Below are positions 4,591 through 10,114 of a stretch of DNA of 10,114 nucleotides, in pieces. Below the pieces are notes generated by a model. The model was not told the origin of the DNA. It saw only the letters and a list, made by a program, of their open reading frames with translations, and did not search any database. The stretch is from CAG-877 sp963660495 (GTDB taxonomy: Bacteria; Bacillota_I; Bacilli_A; RF39; UBA660), in contig CAVKYO010000049.1 of NCBI GenBank assembly GCA_963660495.1, positions 1-10,114 on the forward strand, read 5' to 3'. Both the position numbers and the translations under genes were made by a program. Numbering within the stretch: position 1 is the stretch's first letter; each line of letters opens with the position of its first letter.

Positions 4591-7005
4591 TTAAAAATTA
4601 ATTTTAACAGCATTAGTAGTATATTTATTACCCTGACTATCATATATATAAAATAATACATAATACTCTTTACTAGAATCTAAATCTCTAAACTCTATCT
4701 CAAACTTTTTAGATAAATCAAATTCATATCCATTCATACTACCAGAACTTTCCCATTCAGTTGTATAATTACCAACATCATCAAAAATCTTATAAGCAAA
4801 ATTCCATAATTGTACCAATTTAAAGTCCTTAAGTTCATAACTTATCTTAGGAGCAACTAAGTCATCATCAGAAATCAATGGTACAACAGAAGATATATAT
4901 CCATTAGGATGATCTTTATCAACAACAAATTCAATATAAGCAGACTTCATCTCAAAATTATCAGAAATATTATTACCATAATTTTCAAGTATAGAAGGAA
5001 TTAAATACTTAACATAGTCTTTTCCTTTTTCAGACTCAAACACAGTAAGATAAGCAGTATCAGTATCATCATAAGCAACAAATCCTTTATTAGAAACAGT
5101 AGTACTAAAAGTATTACCAGAAACTTCTACATCAGTACCTTTATATCTAGGAATATAATAATTATTATCAGACTTTTCAAAAATAACATAACTTGCCGAA
5201 CTATAATTTTCTAAAACATCATTAGATACAGTAACACTAACTACATTATCTTTTTCAACTTCAGGAACATTTTCATTAAGTCTAAAATTACTCATCTTAC
5301 TACCTGTAAGTTTAGAAGAAAAGTTAGTAATAAAGTCCGTATACTCTTTAGCAAATCCAAATCCTTTATATAAATTAATTAATTCATTTACATATTTTTT
5401 ATTATCATATGGAAAATATATTGATACTCCATAAGTACTTTCTAAATCAGTAGTCTGATGTACAACAAAACTATCAAGTACATTTTGTAACTCTACTACT
5501 TTACTTGAATATTTACTAGGCATTTTATCAACTAAATCATATAAATCAACTAAATCATAAGAAGTATTAATACTAACTTTTCCAAATGCTTTAGCTGAGT
5601 TTCTAGTACGTGAAACATTAGAATAATCAATTGTTAAATTATCATCTACATCTTTAAATAAATTATTAATTTTATCTTCTACATCATCTATTTTAGAAAG
5701 ATTAAGTAATGATAAAGTAATACCTTTAGTAGAATAAGAAGTTGAATAATATTTACCATAATAGTCTACAATAGACATTCCCATATCAACAACATCTGTC
5801 TTACTTGTAACATTAGAAAGAAATGAATAATCCCATCCAAAACCAGGTTCTACTTCTTGAGAGGCAATCATATAATCAGCATAATCTGATAAAGCATCCG
5901 CAACTTCAACACTAGACATTAAACAAGCATCAAAACCTATCATTTCTAACTTTTTATTTCTAAAACTACTATTACCTAAGGCTTGTTTAAGTTTAGCTAA
6001 AGTTAAAGCACCTAAATAATTTTCATCTTTACCATAACCATAGATAGGCCCTCCACCATGATCCCAAAGAATTAAACTATATTTTGAAGCCTTATAATTA
6101 TTATAACCATAATTTAAAAACTCTGTTAAATTGTTAGGATCAATCATACTACTTTTATCATATTCTTCTAACTTTTCAAGACCAGAATTAGTAACTCTAA
6201 AAATTACATTTTTATCATCAGGTACATCTTCACTATACCAAGTTTTAGCACCACCTGTATAAATTAAAACATTAACATCATCAAAATCCATACCAGACGA
6301 TTTCATTTCTTCAATATCAGCAGTTGCTGAAGCATACTGAGTCTCTAAATCTGACCCAATCATATAAATCATTATAGTTCTTTTACCAGAAAGTAAAGAA
6401 GGAACATCAAATACAAAAACACAAATTATAACAGCTATAACACATACTGCAATAATACCAAGTTTATTAAATTTCTTTTTCGAAGTATTATTATTATTCC
6501 CAGTAGGAATAGTACCAATATTTAAATTTTGATTAGGATTATACTGCCCATATCCAAATCCAGTATTACTAGCAGCATTTCCATTTAAATTATTAAAATC
6601 ATTAATATTATTGTTTTGATTATTAACACTTACATTATTAGTACTTTGATAATTAGAAACACCAGTAGAATTAAACCCAGTATTTACACTATTTTGATTA
6701 GTATTATTCTGAACACCAATATTTTGATAACTATCACTAGAAGAATTATTAATATTAGAACTAAAATTATTATTAGATACACTCATATTATTAGTAACAT
6801 CAGTAGAATTAAATTCAGTATTTACATTATTTAAAATAAGATGACTATCATTGAAGACATCAGTAAATCCATCATTACCTTTACTAGTAACTTTTTTTTG
6901 ATTACTCACATTAAAACTATTATCATTAGTAGCTATCTTTCCACCACAGAAAGCACAAAATACACTGCCATCTTTATTCTCAGATCCACATCTGTTACAA
7001 CGCAT
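4591..7005 (-). CDS. C11 (clostripain-like) peptidase, membrane-anchored, with N-terminal zinc ribbon
   Basis: An 804-residue modular protein, numbered from ATG 7005. First comes a zinc ribbon with C3, C6, C17 and C20. An Asn/Ser-rich low-complexity linker (about 27-176) follows, then one hydrophobic segment (about 182-200) after a KKKFNK stretch. The peptidase domain begins at TIMIYMIGSDLE (210-221) and contains LILWDHGGG with the catalytic His (H316) and GFDACLMS with the catalytic Cys (C361). ASQEVEPGFGWDYS follows. The last 200 or so residues look like a beta-rich accessory region. Family C11 enzymes usually cut after Arg or Lys; specificity here is unknown. With positive charge before the membrane segment, the ribbon and linker should be cytoplasmic and the peptidase outside. 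I prefer ATG 7005 to GTG 7014, since AGGTG (the ribosome binding site) overlaps that GTG. A terminator separates it from spoVAE. Confidence 0.9.
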   Translation of the reverse strand: MRCNRCGSENKDGSVFCAFCGGKIATNDNSFNVSNQKKVTSKGNDGFTDVFNDSHLILNNVNTEFNSTDVTNNMSVSNNNFSSNINNSSSDSYQNIGVQNNTNQNSVNTGFNSTGVSNYQSTNNVSVNNQNNNINDFNNLNGNAASNTGFGYGQYNPNQNLNIGTIPTGNNNNTSKKKFNKLGIIAVCVIAVIICVFVFDVPSLLSGKRTIMIYMIGSDLETQYASATADIEEMKSSGMDFDDVNVLIYTGGAKTWYSEDVPDDKNVIFRVTNSGLEKLEEYDKSSMIDPNNLTEFLNYGYNNYKASKYSLILWDHGGGPIYGYGKDENYLGALTLAKLKQALGNSSFRNKKLEMIGFDACLMSSVEVADALSDYADYMIASQEVEPGFGWDYSFLSNVTSKTDVVDMGMSIVDYYGKYYSTSYSTKGITLSLLNLSKIDDVEDKINNLFKDVDDNLTIDYSNVSRTRNSAKAFGKVSINTSYDLVDLYDLVDKMPSKYSSKVVELQNVLDSFVVHQTTDLESTYGVSIYFPYDNKKYVNELINLYKGFGFAKEYTDFITNFSSKLTGSKMSNFRLNENVPEVEKDNVVSVTVSNDVLENYSSASYVIFEKSDNNYYIPRYKGTDVEVSGNTFSTTVSNKGFVAYDDTDTAYLTVFESEKGKDYVKYLIPSILENYGNNISDNFEMKSAYIEFVVDKDHPNGYISSVVPLISDDDLVAPKISYELKDFKLVQLWNFAYKIFDDVGNYTTEWESSGSMNGYEFDLSKKFEIEFRDLDSSKEYYVLFYIYDSQGNKYTTNAVKINF

Positions 7006-7051
7006 TAATTTCACCTACTTTATTCTACAATAATATCATATCATAATATTT

Positions 7052-7082
7052 AAAAAAAAAGATAATTATTTAAAAATAATTA
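7052..7082 (-). terminator. terminator after spoVAE
   Basis: On the minus strand TAATTATTT (7074-7082) pairs with AAATAATTA (7063-7071), followed by a run of nine T. All stem pairs are A-T, so its strength is uncertain. The spoVAE stop codon lies within it. It separates the spoVA operon from the peptidase gene. Confidence 0.55.
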
Positions 7083-7430
7083 ATCTCTTGGTTTAAAAAT
7101 AAGAGCAAATATAAATGAAAATATAATAGCCGAAGTAATACCAGTAGCTGTTAAATCAAACATCCCCATTAAAATACCAACTAGTCCTTGACTATTAGCT
7201 TTAGCTAAAGCACCATGAATTAAAGAATGACCAAAACTAGTAATTGGAACTAAGGCGCCACCACCAACTGCCTTAATTATACTATCGTACCAACTAAAAC
7301 AGTCTAAGAATGCCCCAAGTACTACTAAAATACTTGTAATATGTCCAGGTGTTAATTTACTATTATCCAGAATAATTTGTGAAATCATACAAATAAATCC
7401 ACAAAATAGAAATGAATTAATAAGTAACAA
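7080..7430 (-). CDS. spoVAE: stage V sporulation protein AE (SpoVAEb-type)
   Basis: A 116-residue membrane protein of the SpoVAE/SpoVAEb family, part of the SpoVA channel that moves Ca-dipicolinate into the forespore and releases it at germination. It has hydrophobic segments at about 3-22, 31-50 and 84-113. The family motif GALVPITSFGHSLIHGA is at 58-74 and the C-terminus IFKPRD is typical. The length matches Bacillus homologues. The start is TTG 7430, immediately after the spoVAD stop, with a strong GGAGGTGG upstream that overlaps the end of spoVAD. It is the last gene of the spoVAC-spoVAD-spoVAE operon. The LVPITSFGHS motif parallels LIPITGFAHS in SpoVAC, reflecting their common ancestry. 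Confidence 0.94.
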   Translation of the reverse strand: MLLINSFLFCGFICMISQIILDNSKLTPGHITSILVVLGAFLDCFSWYDSIIKAVGGGALVPITSFGHSLIHGALAKANSQGLVGILMGMFDLTATGITSAIIFSFIFALIFKPRD

Positions 7431-8423
7431 CTACACCACCTCCAAACTAATAGCGTGAGCAATAGAATTAATATTTTCTTTTTGATACAAAAGTGTTGGA
7501 GAAAATAAAGCACCAGTTGCTACTAATAAAACTCGTTTTATTTTTTTACTCTTCAATTGATTATAAACATATCCATAATTAACAAGAGCACTACAAACAG
7601 GACCAGAGCCACCTGCTAAAACCTCTTTTTGATTTTCTAAATCATACAATAAAACTCCACAGTCATTATAATTATCATTTAAATCCATATTTTCTTTAAC
7701 TAACATATAATCTTTAACAATATCTTTTCCATATCTACCTAAGTCACCAGTTAAAATTAAATCATAATAATCAGGATTTCTACCCGTTTCTTCAAAATGT
7801 CTTTTTAAAGTATCAACAGCACTAGGTGCCATTACTCTACCCATATCATTAGGATCATTTTCTTCCATATCAATTATTCTTCCTAACGTAGCTGATTCTA
7901 CTCGTACTTCACTTTTTTCATTTGTAAGTAAAATAGACGCAGCACCTGTTGCTGTAAAAGTTGCACTTCTAGGTTTAGGTGCACCATATTCAGTAGGATT
8001 TCTAAATTGTTTTTCACTACTCATATTATGAGAAGATACAACACATAAAGCATTATTAACTTGTCCATTTTCAATAAAATTAGAAGCTATTATCATTTCT
8101 AAAACACTACTACTACAAGCTCCATAAACACCTATAAATCCTTTTCCATAATCAACTGTTCCATAAGTAGAAGCCGTAATTTGATTAAGTAAGTCGCCTG
8201 CTAGTACCAAATCAAATTCTTTTTTTAATACTCCAGATTTTTTTACCATTAAACTCAAACAATCTTTAACTAATTTTATTTCTGCCTTTTCCCAAGAATC
8301 TTCCCCAAAATATAAATCATTATAAGTCTTATCAAAATATTTTCTTAAAGGTCCTTTTTTCTCATATGGACCAGCTACAGTAGAAGTTTCTTTTATATAA
8401 ACATTTTCATATTTAAATGTCAT
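7431..8423 (-). CDS. spoVAD: stage V sporulation protein AD
   Basis: A 330-residue SpoVAD, the soluble thiolase-fold subunit that sits on the outer face of the spore inner membrane and binds dipicolinic acid. Visible features are AGPYEKKGPL (17-26), DLVLAGDLLNQI (71-82), FIGVYGACSSSVLEMI (96-111), VVSSHNMSSEKQFRNPTEYG (128-147) and KPRSATFTATGAAS (150-163). All are strongly conserved in the family and the length is normal. The start is ATG 8423, which overlaps the spoVAC TGA in an ATGA and has GGAGGGGG upstream, so the two are translationally coupled. SigG-dependent forespore expression is expected from the family but no clear SigG promoter was found. Confidence 0.96.
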   Translation of the reverse strand: MTFKYENVYIKETSTVAGPYEKKGPLRKYFDKTYNDLYFGEDSWEKAEIKLVKDCLSLMVKKSGVLKKEFDLVLAGDLLNQITASTYGTVDYGKGFIGVYGACSSSVLEMIIASNFIENGQVNNALCVVSSHNMSSEKQFRNPTEYGAPKPRSATFTATGAASILLTNEKSEVRVESATLGRIIDMEENDPNDMGRVMAPSAVDTLKRHFEETGRNPDYYDLILTGDLGRYGKDIVKDYMLVKENMDLNDNYNDCGVLLYDLENQKEVLAGGSGPVCSALVNYGYVYNQLKSKKIKRVLLVATGALFSPTLLYQKENINSIAHAISLEVV

Positions 8424-8863
8424 GTTCCCCCTCCTATAAGAAATCTAATCATTCCAAAAAACCAAGCCGAAACAACTCCATATAAAATTACTGATCCAGC
8501 TAATTTAAATATATTAGAACCAAGTCCATATATAAAACCTTCTTTTCTATAATCAAGTGCAGCACTAGTCATAGAATGTGCAAATCCTGTAATAGGTATT
8601 AATAAACCAGCTTTAAACCTTGTAACTAACATATCAAAAAATCCTAAAGCTGTAGATAAACTAGCTACAAAGATCATAATAATAATCATATAGGTAGAAG
8701 CATCAGTTCTAGATATATGAGAAAAGAAACACAGTCCTTCTATTATTGCCTCACCAATTAAGCCAACAGAACCACCTACAATAAAAGCAATAATAGCGTT
8801 ACCAAGTCTATTTTCTTCTGCTTTATGCATATCTGCTATTTTTTTATATGTTTTTTTATCCAT
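8420..8863 (-). CDS. spoVAC: stage V sporulation protein AC
   Basis: A 147-residue polytopic membrane protein, SpoVAC, the component described in Bacillus as a mechanosensitive channel for dipicolinate release. Hydrophobic segments lie at about 23-44, 58-76, 84-100 and 118-138. The signature AGLLIPITGFAHSMTSAALD is at 85-104, followed by RKEGFIYGLGSNIFKLAG. The start ATG 8863 is preceded by GGTGATGTGAT. It is first in the operon; the spoVAA and spoVAB genes seen in Bacillus are absent, as in Clostridia-type operons. A terminator lies between it and sigF, so it should have its own, probably SigG-dependent, promoter in the short gap. Confidence 0.95.
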   Translation of the reverse strand: MDKKTYKKIADMHKAEENRLGNAIIAFIVGGSVGLIGEAIIEGLCFFSHISRTDASTYMIIIMIFVASLSTALGFFDMLVTRFKAGLLIPITGFAHSMTSAALDYRKEGFIYGLGSNIFKLAGSVILYGVVSAWFFGMIRFLIGGGT

Positions 8864-8908
8864 ATCACATCACCAGTAATATTTTTACCAGTATTTAAAA
8901 ATTAATAC

Positions 8909-8935
8909 AAAAAAACTCAAGATTTCTCTTAAGTT
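8909..8935 (-). terminator. terminator after sigF
   Basis: On the minus strand AACTTAAGA (8927-8935) pairs with TCTTGAGTT (8914-8922), with one G-T wobble, around a GAAA loop, and is followed by a T run. It ends the spoIIAA-sigF transcript and uncouples it from spoVAC. Confidence 0.85.
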
Positions 8936-9573
8936 TATAAATTACATCTTAATTTTTCTAAAATTTTCCCTTCTTTTCTAGAAACTTGTACTTGACTAAT
9001 ACCAAGTTCATGACTAGCCTCACTCTGTGTCATATCTTCAAAGTATCTTGCTAAAATTAAATGTTTTTCTTCTCTCGGTAATTTTGAAATTTCTCTTTTT
9101 AAATCTAAAACTCTAGGATCTGTTTCTTTATCAAATATTGAAACAGAGTTATAAAATTCAGCTGCATCATCTTCAAAACTATAATCTAAACTTTTAACAT
9201 CTAACATCGCAACTCTAGCTTCTTCTATTTTTTTCTCATCTACTTCTAAGAATAAAGATATTTCTGTTATACTTGGCTCTCTTCCTAATTTTTGACTCAT
9301 ATGTTCCCTAACTTTTTCAATACTTTGATTAAGTTTAATTAAATCTCCCGATACTTTAACAAGTCCCGATTCTCTCACATATTTTTTAACTTCACCAAGT
9401 ACATAATAATATGCATAAGTCGAAAACTTAGTATCTTGACTACTATCAAAATTATGATACGCATTAATTAGTCCAATCATTCCTACTTGATACAAATCAT
9501 CTCTATCAAAATAATTTGTATATCTTTGAATAATACTATATACTAAACCCTCATAATTTAGTAACTCTTCCAT
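8935..9573 (-). CDS. sigF: sporulation sigma factor, SigF type
   Basis: A 212-residue sigma-70-family factor of the SigF/SigG group. Region 2 runs from about 8 to 70: LVYSIIQRY, DDLYQVGMIGLINAYHNFD, TKFSTYAYYYVLGEVKKYVRE. Region 3 follows with GLVKVSGDLIKLNQSI. Region 4 (about 155-212) includes LPREEKHLILARYFEDMTQS and the helix-turn-helix ASHELGISQVQVSRKEGKIL. SigF rather than SigG is inferred from the SpoIIAA-like gene 11 bases upstream and spoVA downstream. It is shorter than typical SigF (about 250 residues), mostly at the N-terminus. ATG 9573 with AGAGGAG is a convincing start, and no upstream extension fits because the preceding gene ends at 9585. The gene for the anti-sigma factor SpoIIAB, normally just upstream, is absent. 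Confidence 0.9.
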   Translation of the reverse strand: MEELLNYEGLVYSIIQRYTNYFDRDDLYQVGMIGLINAYHNFDSSQDTKFSTYAYYYVLGEVKKYVRESGLVKVSGDLIKLNQSIEKVREHMSQKLGREPSITEISLFLEVDEKKIEEARVAMLDVKSLDYSFEDDAAEFYNSVSIFDKETDPRVLDLKREISKLPREEKHLILARYFEDMTQSEASHELGISQVQVSRKEGKILEKLRCNL

Positions 9574-9584
9574 ATTCTCCTCTC

Positions 9585-9914
9585 TTATATACTAAAACAT
9601 TTTAATGCTTCTATTTCATCATTTACATAAATAAGTCTATTATCTTTAATATTTTTAAATACATTCTTAATACCATATATAACTACTTTCCCATAGTTTA
9701 AAAATATTTCTATTATTTTATTTTGTATTTTATCAAATATATTTTCATCAATATTATTAACATCTTTAAAGTCAAATACAAAGTAATGCATACCCTGACC
9801 ATATAACAAATAGTCAACTTCTTCATTAAACTTATAAAAGGTATTACTAGTTAATTCCCCTTCTAACTTTACTATAGTCATCCCTTTAACAACACCAAAA
9901 TCCATTTCTAACAT
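9585..9914 (-). CDS. spoIIAA: SpoIIAA-like STAS-domain protein (anti-sigma factor antagonist), divergent phosphosite
   Basis: A 109-residue single STAS domain. GMTIVKLEGELTSNT (11-25) aligns without gaps to the SpoIIAA start SVLCIRLTGELDHHT, and HYFVFDFKDVNNID continues the alignment. SpoIIAA normally frees SigF by capturing SpoIIAB, and is switched off when SpoIIAB phosphorylates the Ser in its DSSG motif (Ser58 in B. subtilis). Here that motif reads D56-E57-N58-I59, so the phosphorylatable Ser is Glu and the Gly is lost. The gene is followed directly by sigF, with no spoIIAB. The start ATG 9914 has GAGGTGG six bases upstream. Identification as SpoIIAA rests on the fold, position and Spo0A boxes. 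A drifted STAS protein with a new partner is the main alternative. Confidence 0.75.
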   Translation of the reverse strand: MLEMDFGVVKGMTIVKLEGELTSNTFYKFNEEVDYLLYGQGMHYFVFDFKDVNNIDENIFDKIQNKIIEIFLNYGKVVIYGIKNVFKNIKDNRLIYVNDEIEALKCFSI

Positions 9915-9931
9915 GAATCCACCTCTCTACT

Positions 9932-9984
9932 ATAATATAAGTAGAAAAGGAATTTTTATCTACATTTTCGACAAAACCTGTCAA
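9932..9984 (-). promoter_or_regulatory. candidate spoIIAA-sigF promoter region
   Basis: Two minus-strand options are visible. One is TTGACA (9979-9984), 16 bases, TAGATA (9957-9962). The other is TATTAT (9932-9937) as -10, which would place the perfect Spo0A box at about -42 to -49, a usual place for activation. No clear SigH promoter was recognised, although SigH drives spoIIA in B. subtilis. Confidence 0.45.
9967..9974 (-). promoter_or_regulatory. Spo0A box (perfect match)
   Basis: TTCGACAA on the plus strand, or TTGTCGAA in the direction of spoIIAA transcription, equals the Spo0A box consensus. It lies about 50 bases upstream of the spoIIAA start and marks the operon as a likely direct Spo0A~P target. 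Confidence 0.75.
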
Positions 9985-9992
9985 AATATTCG

Positions 9993-10000
9993 TTCGACTT
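9993..10000 (-). promoter_or_regulatory. Spo0A box-like site (7 of 8)
   Basis: AAGTCGAA in the transcription direction differs from the consensus only at its second base. It is 26 bases from the perfect box and in the same orientation. Confidence 0.6.
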
Positions 10001-10002
10001 AA

Positions 10003-10010
10003 TTCGACAT
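10003..10010 (-). promoter_or_regulatory. Spo0A box-like site (7 of 8)
   Basis: ATGTCGAA in the transcription direction differs only at its first base. It lies 10 bases, about one helical turn, from the neighbouring site, as expected for adjacent Spo0A monomers. Confidence 0.6.
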
Positions 10011-10033
10011 AAAAAGGAAAGAAACCTTTCCTT
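10010..10033 (-). terminator. terminator of the gene upstream of spoIIAA
   Basis: On the minus strand AAGGAAAG (10026-10033) pairs perfectly with CTTTCCTT (10014-10021) around a four-base loop, followed by a T run. It isolates the spoIIAA promoter from the upstream gene. Confidence 0.88.
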
Positions 10034-10043
10034 AAAATTAATC

Positions 10044-10114
10044 TTATTCAACAACAAAAGGATCATCTACAGTACCAACTCCCTCAGATGTCTTGGTCCC
10101 AGGTGCAAGTGAAA
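10044..10114 (-). CDS. C-terminal end of an unidentified gene (partial)
   Basis: The minus-strand frame entering from the window edge ends in SEGVGTVDDPFVVE and a TAA at 10044-10046, followed by a hairpin terminator. Only about 22 residues are visible. The Gly/Thr-rich GTVDDPFVV ending resembles tails I have seen on pilin-like or cell-surface proteins of low-GC Firmicutes, but this is a weak impression. The gene is not obviously dacF, the neighbour of spoIIA in B. subtilis. Confidence 0.55.
   Translation of the reverse strand, partial: SLAPGTKTSEGVGTVDDPFVVE

Noticed and set aside
6616..6834. 72-codon plus-strand open frame with an Ile/Thr-rich product
   Set aside because: It is the antisense shadow of the Asn-rich linker of the C11 peptidase. 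Asn codons read as Ile and related residues on the other strand. It has no ribosome binding site.
9417..9424. Another AAGTCGAA, Spo0A-box-like
   Set aside because: It lies within the sigF coding sequence, away from any promoter, and is expected by chance.

Overview
The window is very AT-rich and uses the standard bacterial code, with TAA, TAG and TGA all serving as stops. It carries sporulation genes (a SpoIIAA-like protein, a SigF-type sigma factor, SpoVAC, SpoVAD, SpoVAE) together with ScpA and ScpB. This points to an endospore-forming low-GC Firmicute. The small proteins, short intergenic gaps and extreme AT bias suggest a compact-genome, possibly host-associated, member of the Bacilli or a close relative. 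That placement is inference; no rRNA is present.

Left part (about 1-2740), accessory. It holds a 5'-truncated TetR-type regulator remnant, a complete YefM/YoeB-type toxin-antitoxin operon, an unrecognised acidic orphan protein, a histidine-phosphatase-family protein, and a KilA-N protein remnant with an internal deletion. These lie among repeats: an exact 30-bp direct repeat on either side of the toxin-antitoxin operon, a 25-bp tandem pair beside its promoter, and two palindromes near a tRNA-Leu. An imperfect repeat of about 28 bp occurs at both edges of the stretch. The picture is of a decayed island or integration hotspot next to a tRNA gene.

Middle part (2737-4590), housekeeping. It has tRNA-Leu(CAA) with its own promoter and terminator, then scpA-scpB for the condensin accessory proteins, and a divergent RNHCP-domain zinc-ribbon gene ending in a strong hairpin terminator.

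Right part (4591-10114), minus strand. A large membrane-anchored C11 (clostripain-like) peptidase has an N-terminal zinc ribbon and an Asn-rich linker. Upstream are spoVAC-spoVAD-spoVAE (transport of dipicolinic acid into the forespore) and spoIIAA-sigF (forespore sigma factor operon). Three Spo0A-box-like sites precede spoIIAA, as expected for Spo0A control of entry into sporulation. Two things depart from the textbook operon: spoIIAB, the anti-sigma kinase gene, is absent between spoIIAA and sigF, and the SpoIIAA-like protein has Glu where the phosphorylated Ser should be. Together these suggest that the partner-switching control of SigF has been lost or rewired. The window ends in the C-terminus of an unidentified gene upstream of spoIIAA.
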